This document shows positions 1-8,567 of a stretch of 13,926 nt of DNA, in pieces; position 1 is the first letter of the stretch, and each line of letters starts with the position of its first letter. The position numbers and the translations under genes are program-made. This DNA is from Bacteroidales bacterium (GTDB taxonomy: Bacteria > Bacteroidota > Bacteroidia > Bacteroidales > Paludibacteraceae): the NCBI GenBank assembly GCA_900769555.1, contig CAAGHA010000096.1, positions 1 to 13,926 on the forward strand, written 5' to 3'. The notes under the pieces are model-generated. The model had not been told where the DNA came from. It worked only from the letters and a program-made list of their open reading frames with translations, and searched no databases.

Positions 1-3000
1 CCATACACTTTTACCGTTACCGGAACCAATCCACTCTCATTATTTCCGCTCTTTTGTGAAACGTAGTAAGTTGTTTCACCGCTTGCATCAGTGGATGGAG
101 TTGGAGCTGCGGCTAACGGACTCTTATTGGCATCGTACCATTGCAAGGTCCATGTTGCGCCATCAGAAGATGGAGATGGGGTTGCTGTCAATGCTTGAGA
201 GATTTCACCCACGCAATAGCTTGTGTCGCTTACCACCGGAACAGGAGCTCCACTGATGGTAACATTGATGGTAGCTGTATCGGTAGGACAACCATCGGCA
301 TTGACGCCATACACCTTGTAGGTTTCTGTTGCACTTGAACCGGCAGCCGGAACATCCGGAGTTGGCTCTTCCAACAGTGGCGTGCCATCTGCCTTCATCC
401 ATGTATATTGAATGCCTGATACTTTCTCCAACACACCTGCATCTTGAGTTGTTAAATTATTTGCAAATACACCATTGGCGGTAGTATCACTCACAAGGTA
501 AGTAACCTCAAATGTTCCTTTTAGTTTCTCTACCTCAGAAACCGTTACTGTCACCTTGCCCTCGCCGGAGCAAGATCCCTGAGTCACCTTCACTGTATAT
601 TCGCCACTTTGCATTACCTCCAATGTAGAGGCTGTGGAAGCATCAGACCACTCGTAGGTATCATAGATAGCAGTTGCATCCAAGATGTATGGAAGAGAGG
701 TTGCACAAACAGTTGTATCCGGACCTAAATCCACTTCCAACTCATCGGCCACAGTAACCTGAATTGTGTCAAAAGCCTCGCAGATAGAAGAAGAGACTTT
801 CACGCTATACTCGCCGGCAGCGTTCACTTCGATAGAATCTTCTGCAGCACCATTGCTCCACTCGTAGGTATAACCTGTTGGCAATCCCGTCTTAATCCAA
901 GCAGTTCCGCCGGAGCAAAGCGAGATGTCATTGCCCAATGAGAATGGAGGGATAGAATCCACTTTCACTTCCACCTTAGAACTTTCTTTATTACAACTAA
1001 TATCTGCCGCATCATAGACCTTGACTGTGTAAGCCCCTTTCTTCTTCACATACAACTCGTCCGAAGCAGAAGGAGCACCCAAGCTCACCTTGTCTAAGAA
1101 GAACTCATATTCATAATTACCGGCAGGTTCTGCAGCAGCCGTCAACAAGACGCTGTCGCCCTCGCAAATTTCAGAAGCAGCAGCCGTTAGAGTAACCTTT
1201 TCGATAGGACAAGAGACACCACATTCAGAAACAGCCTGCGCCATGATTTCATCGTCAGCATGACCCAAAAGTTTTGCGTATGCAACATTGATAATCTTTT
1301 CATTACATTCATCCACAGTACCCTTCCATGATACTTTGTATTTAGTACCAAATGGAATAGGGTTGTTGATACCTTGCTCAAATTTCCAAACAATAGAATC
1401 ACCTTCCAAAACGCCACCCTCATCTGCAGAAACAAAAGAGACCTCTGTAGGCTTACGATCTATGATAGATAAGTTGTATGCATAATCGGTGTGGACGTGA
1501 ATGTTAGAAATTGAACCTGTGTTTACACCAAAATAACCATCTTTTATGGTTAGATTCTCAACGGTAAAATCAGCTAATTCGGAAGTATCTTTGTCCATCC
1601 AAAGGCGGAGAACATCGTCTGTAAAATCTATTTTTACAAAACAATTTGCGACATTTGCATCAAAAACAAACGCAGCATTATACTTAAGAGAAGAGCCTTC
1701 ATGGCAAGAAACTTGCATTTCTCCCCAATCTGGGGCAAAAGATATTTTGACATCATCTCTGAAAAATAATTGCAATTTAGAATATCCAGGTTTCCAATCA
1801 AACTCAGTATATATATTTGTTGCGTATGAATAGTTGTATTTTGCGTCGTTGCCATTAGCTGTTATTACTCCATTTGAGACGGATGCACCTCCTGTAAGCA
1901 CCCAATCAGATGGACTATCAGCAGCGTTGTTTGTAACAAATCCATGAGTTTGTTCGTATTCTACTGTATAAATAATCTCTTCACCTGCTTCGTAAGCTGA
2001 TTTGTCGGCTGATTTTATCATTGTTGTCGGCACAATTGGATCTGGAACTTTAGCGCAAGTAACAGTTACTTCAGCAGTATCAGAGAATGCAGACTCATTT
2101 TTTGCGAACATCCAAGCTACATTTTGAGTTAGTTCATCAGTAGTAGGACAGACATTTCCAGAAGGGAATGACGCTTCCGCAGAATAGGTAATAGTTCCCT
2201 TTTGTTGTCTTTGTAAATAAGGAATTTCCCATTTAACAACCCATCTTCCGTCTGCAATTTGATAACTATCCCAACTTGCATCAAATTCTTCCAAAGGACA
2301 TTTACCTTCAAATGCAACAAATTTCATACCTTTAGGCAGAGTATCTAAGATAACTACATCTTCGTACTCTCGTCCGGGCATTGGTCCAGTTCCTAATATT
2401 CTTCTCCATACATATCCATCAAATTCTTCCACTAAGACAGTTCTAACGCTCTTGTTTGGTTTTGAACAAGCATTGGGTAAATATTCATCAACTTCCACTT
2501 CTATAGACTTTCCTGTAGTTGGGTCAATTCTTTGCCAAGACGGAGTTACAGGATAGTAGAGACCATCTTCATCGTCTTGGGCTTGGGGATCCCAAGACCA
2601 ATCATCGGTATAGTCAATGTTTTTTTGAGGAATTGGAGCTATTTGATATACTAGTCTTAAAGGAACAAGCACTCCTCTATGAACGTTTCCAAACTCATTG
2701 TTAAAACGACTCAAATGAGCTGTTGTTGTGACCAATGCTTGAGGAAACTCAACAATCAGACGTTGATTCCATTTTCCGATAGAGTCTTGTCCACTAACAG
2801 TTCTTTCGATGCTAGATTCTAAATCAGATGCATTCCCCCCATTGGATTTAAATTCACAAACAGTTGTTGAAAAATCCCAACCTACGGAACATCCGGTTTC
2901 AGAAGTTAAACATCTTAAACTAGGATCATACATATAGTAAGAAATGCGATAATTACCATAGTTTATGTAAGGCTCGATAGCATCATTAAGTAATCGCACG

Positions 3001-5336
3001 TAAAAATGTTCTTGTTGAGGGTTTACACCATCGTGGGCAAATGTTACATTGACACGAGGTCTTCCACCATCTAACCATCCATTTTTCGATGAATTTTCAA
3101 AGTCGATAGTGTACTTTACCAAGTTACCAGGATTTACTTTTTCTATATTGGACTTTTTTGTCATTTCTAACGAACGATTAATTACATCCACACAATTGCG
3201 TTGCATGGTTGGAGTAATGTGATTAGGGTACTCATTTGAAATCCAGTTGTTCCCATTTTTACACGAGATTTCTGCTGTCGTACAATAACGACCAAATGCT
3301 TTTGATCCAATTTTTGCAATGTATGAAACTTGACCGACTGTTTTTGACAAATTGGGTGCATTTAGATCTAATGCAGGTCCAACTATATTATCACTTTTAA
3401 ATCCATTAACCTTTTCAATTTTCCATGTAATTGTGTGAGTTGCAGGGTCATATTTGCCTCCATCGGAAGCACTCACAAATTCAAAATGCTCAGGAATATT
3501 TTCTACGATTTTTACATCAATAGCATCTTCAGAACCATAATTTCTATAGTCCAGATAGTAGGTAATTTCATCTCCAACATAAGCTAAAGATAGACTATCT
3601 TGTAAAGAACGATAAATTTTTAAGTTCGGTTGGGATTTCATTTGTGACGGAGCATGATAGTTTCCTGAGGTAACCATCATCCCCAATTGTCTCATCCAAC
3701 CATGCATATATCGTGGAACAGAACCAAGGTAGTGATCATCTGATGGTGTATTGGAAAGTTCGGTCCAAGAAATTGCACACTGTCGATAAAGCAATCCCAT
3801 AAGGTCGTAGTCTTGCGCAGAGACTGCTGCAAAACTTCCTGTTCCATCTTGCCAATTGATAACAAGAAATCCTGTAGGATCTATGGATAAGCCTGTCATC
3901 GCATCATATTGAGCAGCCATCATTCCAGGACCTTTAACATCCAAACCTGCCTTTCCTAATGTTCCGTATGCAGTGCATTTTGATCCTCCCGGTTCATTCC
4001 AATGAGCAGGATCATTCATGAATTTTGATAACTTAATTGCAGCGTCGTATTCATGCGTATTTCCCCCCGAAATAACCTTGTGATTGGTTGGATCCCATGA
4101 GTATTCCGGATTTCCGTGCCATGTATGATTAGATATAGTTCTCCATGAACAACGATAATCTTCTCCTTCATTGAATTCATAAAATTCTGTGCTATTATCC
4201 TCATGTACTTCGCAATATCCGGCTGTTGGAATTGAATATTGGTTTTTGTTTATTAATTCCCCTATTAACCAATCAGATGAGGCTTCACCTCTTCTAAATT
4301 GCATAATTTCCCATGGGTCTCCACCTAATTCTTCAAGTAGTTCATAAAACTCTCTGTAGTAGGATGGTGCATTATAGTCAATATGTTGAGCTCTTTCGTT
4401 AGGATATTCAGGATACAATTCTATACCCTTTACATCCACTTTACTATCATTTCCTCCTGGTAAAGCATATATTTCGTAAGACTCGTCAAATATTATATGA
4501 TTTTCTCTTACATAAGAAGTTTGTTCATCCCATGTATCTCCACCTTTTGGATAGCCATCAAGTCCAATCATTCCTGAATTTACTCTCATGGGATTTTCCG
4601 TAGGGAAACGTGTACTCATTGCCACTAGACCACGAATAACTTCAATCATCTCTTGTTTGTAAGAAATTGGATTACCGCAAGCATCTATAACAATATCTCC
4701 ATCTTCGTTACGCATAAATTCACCCCATTGCTTATATGCAACATAGAGAGCCAAAGCTACGTCTACATCTCCATCCGCAGCTGTATTACCTCCTTCGCTA
4801 CTAAAGTTAGTTCCATTGTTTCCATTGTTTTGGGTTTCCTCTTTTTCCCCATCTGCAAGAGCAAATGGACCATATGCATATCCCGCACTAACATCAGAAC
4901 AATCTTTATACGATTTTGTCCTATTCCTCCTTTTGTCATGCGTACACATCCAATAGCCATTAAAGGTGATTTGATCAGCCATATAAGCTGCTGCCAACAA
5001 AGCATAACCATCTCCTTCTGTACAATCGTAAGATGATTTAAATGGTGTCCAAATGTATTTTATTCCGGCCCATTCTTCTCCTGTATATTCAAACTCATTT
5101 GCATGAATTTGGTAAGCATCGCGAATATCCTGTTCCAACTCGGCATGAACTAATCCATCAACATTTTTTGTTCCCATGTTACCTAAGCGATGCGAGTCGC
5201 CATAAGTATATTCCAAAAATTGCGGAAAAGGGAATGCAGGATTTCCCGAGTTGATATGTACCGGTACTGCGGCATTGGCGAGAAAAGGCAAAGAAAATAA
5301 TAGTGCTACTAAAAACTTCTTATAAATATGTATCAT
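1..5336 (-). CDS. Giant secreted GH8 glycoside hydrolase with DUF11-like and Ig/PKD-like repeats (3' end outside window)
   Basis: I read this frame codon by codon: from ATG at 5336 to the left edge there are 1778 codons and no stop, so the C-terminus is missing. Residues 1-22 are a signal peptide (Lys-rich start, hydrophobic core, cleavage after ANA). Residues ~25-550 resemble glycoside hydrolase family 8, enzymes that cut beta-1,4-glucan, xylan or chitosan. The proton-donor motif TEGDGYALL has E107. AADGDVDVALALYVAYKQW (D188) nearly fits the GH8 signature, and SDW (D355) and YRCSWRT (394-400) follow. An Asn/Gly-rich insert lies between E107 and D188. DUF11-like domains lie at ~575-645, ~960-1065 and ~1115-1360. 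Ig/PKD-like repeats (conserved YEWS and GEYTVKV patterns) run from ~1375 to the edge. GH8 enzymes are usually 350-450 aa, so most of this protein is extracellular stalk or adhesin. A type IX secretion C-terminal domain is plausible but lies outside the window. Substrate is unknown. Confidence 0.88.
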   Translation of the reverse strand, partial: MIHIYKKFLVALLFSLPFLANAAVPVHINSGNPAFPFPQFLEYTYGDSHRLGNMGTKNVDGLVHAELEQDIRDAYQIHANEFEYTGEEWAGIKYIWTPFKSSYDCTEGDGYALLAAAYMADQITFNGYWMCTHDKRRNRTKSYKDCSDVSAGYAYGPFALADGEKEETQNNGNNGTNFSSEGGNTAADGDVDVALALYVAYKQWGEFMRNEDGDIVIDACGNPISYKQEMIEVIRGLVAMSTRFPTENPMRVNSGMIGLDGYPKGGDTWDEQTSYVRENHIIFDESYEIYALPGGNDSKVDVKGIELYPEYPNERAQHIDYNAPSYYREFYELLEELGGDPWEIMQFRRGEASSDWLIGELINKNQYSIPTAGYCEVHEDNSTEFYEFNEGEDYRCSWRTISNHTWHGNPEYSWDPTNHKVISGGNTHEYDAAIKLSKFMNDPAHWNEPGGSKCTAYGTLGKAGLDVKGPGMMAAQYDAMTGLSIDPTGFLVINWQDGTGSFAAVSAQDYDLMGLLYRQCAISWTELSNTPSDDHYLGSVPRYMHGWMRQLGMMVTSGNYHAPSQMKSQPNLKIYRSLQDSLSLAYVGDEITYYLDYRNYGSEDAIDVKIVENIPEHFEFVSASDGGKYDPATHTITWKIEKVNGFKSDNIVGPALDLNAPNLSKTVGQVSYIAKIGSKAFGRYCTTAEISCKNGNNWISNEYPNHITPTMQRNCVDVINRSLEMTKKSNIEKVNPGNLVKYTIDFENSSKNGWLDGGRPRVNVTFAHDGVNPQQEHFYVRLLNDAIEPYINYGNYRISYYMYDPSLRCLTSETGCSVGWDFSTTVCEFKSNGGNASDLESSIERTVSGQDSIGKWNQRLIVEFPQALVTTTAHLSRFNNEFGNVHRGVLVPLRLVYQIAPIPQKNIDYTDDWSWDPQAQDDEDGLYYPVTPSWQRIDPTTGKSIEVEVDEYLPNACSKPNKSVRTVLVEEFDGYVWRRILGTGPMPGREYEDVVILDTLPKGMKFVAFEGKCPLEEFDASWDSYQIADGRWVVKWEIPYLQRQQKGTITYSAEASFPSGNVCPTTDELTQNVAWMFAKNESAFSDTAEVTVTCAKVPDPIVPTTMIKSADKSAYEAGEEIIYTVEYEQTHGFVTNNAADSPSDWVLTGGASVSNGVITANGNDAKYNYSYATNIYTEFDWKPGYSKLQLFFRDDVKISFAPDWGEMQVSCHEGSSLKYNAAFVFDANVANCFVKIDFTDDVLRLWMDKDTSELADFTVENLTIKDGYFGVNTGSISNIHVHTDYAYNLSIIDRKPTEVSFVSADEGGVLEGDSIVWKFEQGINNPIPFGTKYKVSWKGTVDECNEKIINVAYAKLLGHADDEIMAQAVSECGVSCPIEKVTLTAAASEICEGDSVLLTAAAEPAGNYEYEFFLDKVSLGAPSASDELYVKKKGAYTVKVYDAADISCNKESSKVEVKVDSIPPFSLGNDISLCSGGTAWIKTGLPTGYTYEWSNGAAEDSIEVNAAGEYSVKVSSSICEAFDTIQVTVADELEVDLGPDTTVCATSLPYILDATAIYDTYEWSDASTASTLEVMQSGEYTVKVTQGSCSGEGKVTVTVSEVEKLKGTFEVTYLVSDTTANGVFANNLTTQDAGVLEKVSGIQYTWMKADGTPLLEEPTPDVPAAGSSATETYKVYGVNADGCPTDTATINVTISGAPVPVVSDTSYCVGEISQALTATPSPSSDGATWTLQWYDANKSPLAAAPTPSTDASGETTYYVSQKSGNNESGLVPVTVKVY

Positions 5337-5371
5337 GGTTTTTATATGTTTTTTATACAAATTAGTCCTAT

Positions 5372-5386
5372 ATCCGAGCAAATATA
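5372..5386 (-). promoter_or_regulatory. Putative Bacteroidota promoter for the GH8 giant gene
   Basis: On the minus strand the box TATATTTG (5386-5379) matches the Bacteroidota sigma-ABfr -7 consensus TAnnTTTG exactly. It lies 42 bp upstream of the ATG at 5336, predicting an AT-rich 5' leader of roughly 35 nt. No convincing TTTG -33 box is visible about 20 bp further upstream; the sequence there is TTAACGTTAA-like. The call rests on the -7 box and its position. Confidence 0.5.
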
Positions 5387-5465
5387 GTAATATTCCTTAA
5401 ATTAACGTTAATTTTACGATTTTTTTTTATTGAGTTTATCACTGTGATGAAATATTGAAACTTGG

Positions 5466-5493
5466 TTTCAGGATTCAAGTTTCAGGATTCAAG
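5466..5493. repeat. Four-unit heptanucleotide array downstream of the GTPase operon
   Basis: TTTCAGG and ATTCAAG alternate twice as a perfect 14-bp tandem duplication. Read on the minus strand the units are CTTGAAT / CCTGAAA, the same 7-bp family as the larger array at 8422-8506. It is followed at 5498-5520 by another degenerate short repeat of the TAACTCC/TAACTTC type. The rest of this 216-bp gap holds the promoter of the leftward gene and nothing else I can identify. Confidence 0.8.
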
Positions 5494-5552
5494 AAACTTA
5501 ACTCCTAACTTCTAACTAGGTACAGACCTTTGGACTTGGGACGCGTTTTCAT

Positions 5553-6572
5553 TTAATTGGCGTTTTTGGGTTCTTTTTTCTTTAGAATTTCCTCTATTTT
5601 TTCACCCATATATGACAGTCCGTTGTTGGTAGTTTCCTTTGCGATGACTCCGAAAGCTTTAACGGATTCCAACATAGCATGACGGCGGACTTTAATTCCG
5701 TTTTTTCCGGCTAATCCCTCTGCGCCCTCTTTTAAGTAGGCTAAGGTTACATACCCGATTCTGAGAGTCAAAAGAGAGTTAAGAGCCCCATCAACCAATG
5801 ATCCCGGAATTTGACTGAATAATTTCAGACCGGTCAGTGACATCAGAAAATCTGTTTCCATTACACTGTTTTCGTCTATTCCGTCAATGATATTACCTTC
5901 AGTGATAGCAGTTTTTGTATAATTTTCAATCGTATTGGATAGGTAGTAACTAAATAGCGCTGTGGCTAAAATCCTTATGTATTGGTTAAATAGTTGACGA
6001 TGAGTAGGGCGATAACCGGAACATTCGATCAGGTCAGAAATCATCCTAAGATTGACAATCATGGATATAGCAGAGTCTAATTTTCCGTTTTGGGATACAG
6101 CAGTCAACATAAATACAGTTTTTGCCCATTCATTTATATGAGATTTAACTTTATCGAAGCGTAAATTCAATTCTTTTTGAATAATCGTTCGCAAATCATC
6201 CGCATTGTAAAAGTTTTCAATTTTATTGAGAAACTGTTTTTTATGCTCTGTCCGTACCTCTGCAGGAAGATAATTGAGATTATTGGACAATGATTTAGCA
6301 AAAGACTTTAACTCTTTGATTGTCTTATCAGAATCACCAATGTAGTTATCTACAGACAATTTTGGAAATTCAGGTGTAGCATGAATTTTAATTATCGGCC
6401 AAAGAAGGATCCATAAAAAAGCGATAAGAATAACCCCGTAAAAGCCGAGTTCTACCGCGCGAATTTGCGTTAATTCGTACAGTTTATCCCCAATAGAGAT
6501 GATATTACCCATTAATATCAAAGAGGTAAACCCTATAATTATCAGAATTAAGATGATTAGATTTCGTTTCAT
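5553..6572 (-). CDS. DUF697 (YcjF-like) membrane protein, partner of the dynamin-like GTPase
   Basis: This is a 339 aa protein. The N-terminus has two hydrophobic segments (~4-23 and ~42-63) joined by a short polar loop, suggesting a membrane hairpin. A helical region (~80-140) follows, then a DUF697-like core at ~140-290. The hallmark is TAVSQNGKLDSAISMIVNLR (157-176), which matches the family pattern TA-P-G-LD-----NLRM, followed by YRPT. Gly/Ala-rich helices come next, and the tail is Lys-rich. Its ATG is separated by one base from the stop of the GTPase gene (TGA T ATG), so the two are almost certainly co-transcribed and translationally coupled. In gammaproteobacteria the related YcjF sits beside the GTPase YcjX and is stress-induced. 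By analogy this protein probably anchors or regulates its GTPase at the membrane. The family assignment is by motif; the precise function is unknown. Confidence 0.8.
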   Translation of the reverse strand: MKRNLIILILIIIGFTSLILMGNIISIGDKLYELTQIRAVELGFYGVILIAFLWILLWPIIKIHATPEFPKLSVDNYIGDSDKTIKELKSFAKSLSNNLNYLPAEVRTEHKKQFLNKIENFYNADDLRTIIQKELNLRFDKVKSHINEWAKTVFMLTAVSQNGKLDSAISMIVNLRMISDLIECSGYRPTHRQLFNQYIRILATALFSYYLSNTIENYTKTAITEGNIIDGIDENSVMETDFLMSLTGLKLFSQIPGSLVDGALNSLLTLRIGYVTLAYLKEGAEGLAGKNGIKVRRHAMLESVKAFGVIAKETTNNGLSYMGEKIEEILKKKEPKNAN

Positions 6573-6573
6573 A

Positions 6574-8370
6574 TCAAATAATTATATTTTCCAACTTAGT
6601 TTGTAAATTTTCCAACGAAGAAAGCGTTTTTAACTCGTCGGAGTTTATGATTAAATTGAGTTGTTTATCAAAATCCACTCTAATTTGACTCAGATAGAGT
6701 TGAGCCATTCGTTTTATCTCCTCTTTCAGAAGCATTTTAAGATTAGTTGTATCCTTTTCGATCTCATCTCCATAGTACCAACGTTCCATGTTTGAGATAG
6801 AATTACGAACTGTTTCGGCCTTGTAAGAATGACCAACAGTAAAATCTGCCAGCCAATCCCAACCGGAAGTTTTCATAAAACTTTTCACGCTACTATCAGA
6901 AATATTATTAATCGTTTCGGCCGTAACTTCAGAAAGAGTAACCTCTTTGATTGCTGAATTCAGAGAGTTGTTAATTCTCTCCACCAATTCATGTTGCTTA
7001 GAATTGAACTGCCGAAAAAGTTTGTCGGTCAATTTTTCATCCACATTAGCCAAGAAAGAAGTTAAAATCTCGCGAAGACAAGCCATGCACTCTTTCGTAG
7101 TCATCGACTTATTGACTCTACTTTTTGCCTGACTTCTAAAAATCGAGCGATTAGCATCATTTGAAACATTATCGATAATCTCTTCAATCTCAGAAGAGGA
7201 TAATCCGGCAGTTTTATCAATTGATGCAAGAAATTTCTCAAACAAATCCTTATCCTCTTTTCTTTGTTTCAATGAAGTTTTGTGTTCGGCAATCAATGCA
7301 ATCAAGTCTGTTTTAAGCTTTGCTGTTCTGTCAAGACAACGCTCCAAACGAAGTTTGCCAATATTTGTAGTGATTTTGTTATAAAGTTTTTCTTCGATAG
7401 CTTCAAACTCCAAGAACTCTTCCCGTAGTTCGTCCATAAAAGAATCCAAACAATTTTCATCTTTATTCACATAATCCGTCACCATCCCCAAGTTGATGCA
7501 ACTGACGTAGTCAGGTTCGATATTAAACCCTTTTCCTTTAATCTCTTCGTATTCATTCCTACTTTGTCTGACTACATCATTTTGTCTGGTCTCTTTATTT
7601 TTCCAAAAAGATGCATCGAAAATGTTATGAATCAAGAAAACAGGGACAGTTCCATTGTACTCTCTCAGTTTTTCGAGGTACTCATTCGATGTAACATTAA
7701 AAGCAGAAACAGAACTATGCACAAAGAGGATGAGATCGACCCGTTTAGAAATTGCGTCATATAGGGAGTTTGATAAGTTAACTTTATTTCCATCAAATCC
7801 GGGCATATCAGCAATAAAAATTTTACCCGAATCTGTACTCTTCAATAACTTACTACCTGTGGTTGTGATCGAAGTAATAATTGAGTTGTCGCTTCGATTG
7901 TAGGAAGGTGTGATATATGCGTTAATATTGTCTTTATTAAGAGGATAAACCTCTTTTGTAAGATGTTCCCTTATTTCAGATTCATCAGCAATAATTCCCC
8001 TCAATTTATCAATAATCAAGTCGAGATCCTTTTCCTTTCTATTATCATCCTTAGCCGTATAAACCTCGATAGTACAATCTTCATCAGATTCAATACTTGA
8101 GATAATAGAAGGACGGATGGTACATTCTAATTTATCAGTAGGACTGACGTAGCGATGAGCCAAGAGATTGACCAATGTGGATTTTCCTGATTTTACCGGA
8201 CCGACAACCAACATAATGAAGGATCCGTTTTTGTATTCCTTCGAACGGCGATAAAGGCGAATGAGACAGGATTTAATATCATCATTGCCTATTAAGGGCA
8301 AAAACTCATTAGAAATCGACTCTAATTGATTAGAGATAGCTTCTAATTTTTTAGTATTAGTTGTTTCCAT
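6574..8370 (-). CDS. Dynamin-family GTPase (bacterial dynamin-like protein)
   Basis: With the ATG at 8370 (METTN) the protein has 598 aa. The G domain is clear: P-loop GPVKSGKST (57-65), a Thr switch at T84 in CTIRPS, G3 DMPG (188-191), and HNIFD (248-252) at the place expected for the G4 N/TKxD motif. Residues ~340-598 are Lys/Glu-rich and helical, as in the stalk of dynamin-like proteins. No membrane segment is present, so membrane contact may come through the DUF697 protein encoded 1 bp downstream. Bacterial dynamins remodel or seal membranes, and some protect against phage or membrane stress. The frame extends to a TTG at 8391 and an ATG at 8382. I prefer 8370 because a consensus -7 box overlaps the TTG and would place the RNA start near 8383. 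The GTPase family is secure; the biological role is not. Confidence 0.85.
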   Translation of the reverse strand: METTNTKKLEAISNQLESISNEFLPLIGNDDIKSCLIRLYRRSKEYKNGSFIMLVVGPVKSGKSTLVNLLAHRYVSPTDKLECTIRPSIISSIESDEDCTIEVYTAKDDNRKEKDLDLIIDKLRGIIADESEIREHLTKEVYPLNKDNINAYITPSYNRSDNSIITSITTTGSKLLKSTDSGKIFIADMPGFDGNKVNLSNSLYDAISKRVDLILFVHSSVSAFNVTSNEYLEKLREYNGTVPVFLIHNIFDASFWKNKETRQNDVVRQSRNEYEEIKGKGFNIEPDYVSCINLGMVTDYVNKDENCLDSFMDELREEFLEFEAIEEKLYNKITTNIGKLRLERCLDRTAKLKTDLIALIAEHKTSLKQRKEDKDLFEKFLASIDKTAGLSSSEIEEIIDNVSNDANRSIFRSQAKSRVNKSMTTKECMACLREILTSFLANVDEKLTDKLFRQFNSKQHELVERINNSLNSAIKEVTLSEVTAETINNISDSSVKSFMKTSGWDWLADFTVGHSYKAETVRNSISNMERWYYGDEIEKDTTNLKMLLKEEIKRMAQLYLSQIRVDFDKQLNLIINSDELKTLSSLENLQTKLENIII

Positions 8371-8388
8371 ACCAAATATCATTTGAAA

Positions 8389-8396
8389 CAAAGGTA
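8389..8396 (-). promoter_or_regulatory. Putative -7 box (TACCTTTG) for the GTPase/DUF697 operon
   Basis: TACCTTTG on the minus strand is an exact match to TAnnTTTG. It overlaps the upstream TTG that could be read as a start codon. Transcription would then begin near 8383, giving a leader of about 13 nt to ATG 8370, or an almost leaderless start at ATG 8382. No strong -33 box is seen. Confidence 0.5.
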
Positions 8397-8421
8397 ATGA
8401 ATTTTTTTGAATTTGGAATTG

Positions 8422-8506
8422 GATTCAAGATTCAGGATTCAGGATTCATTCAGGATGATCATTGCTTGAAACCTGAAACCTGAAACTTGAAACCTGAAAC
8501 TTGAAA
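8422..8506. repeat. Converging heptanucleotide repeat arrays between the GTPase operon and ung
   Basis: Two arrays of 7-bp units face each other. Positions 8422-8449 hold four GATTCAR-type units (GATTCAA, GATTCAG, GATTCAG, GATTCAT). Positions 8465-8506 hold six uninterrupted CYTGAAA units (CTTGAAA, CCTGAAA, CCTGAAA, CTTGAAA, CCTGAAA, CTTGAAA). GATTCAR is the complement of YTGAATC, so the two halves are one family in opposite orientation and could pair as an imperfect hairpin. The same heptads occur at 5466-5493. Confidence 0.85.
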
Positions 8507-8542
8507 CCAGAAGCAGTGTACGTCTTAAATCCTAAAAAAAAT

Positions 8543-8550
8543 GTATCTTT
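8543..8550 (+). promoter_or_regulatory. Putative -7 box (TATCTTTG) for ung
   Basis: TATCTTTG matches the Bacteroidota -7 consensus TAnnTTTG. It lies inside the frame if translation were taken from the ATG at 8541, which argues for the ATG at 8568 instead. Predicted transcription start is near 8556, with a leader of about 12 nt. The -33 region is not recognisable. Confidence 0.5.
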
Positions 8551-8567
8551 GTCAAAAAAAGAAGAGT

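Noticed and set aside
56..402. Short frames at the left edge on both strands
   Set aside because: They lie inside the continuous minus frame of the giant protein, in Ig-like repeat sequence.
4653..5036. 127-aa plus-strand open frame
   Set aside because: Entirely antisense to the GH8 coding frame, which is uninterrupted and has clear motifs; a shadow frame.
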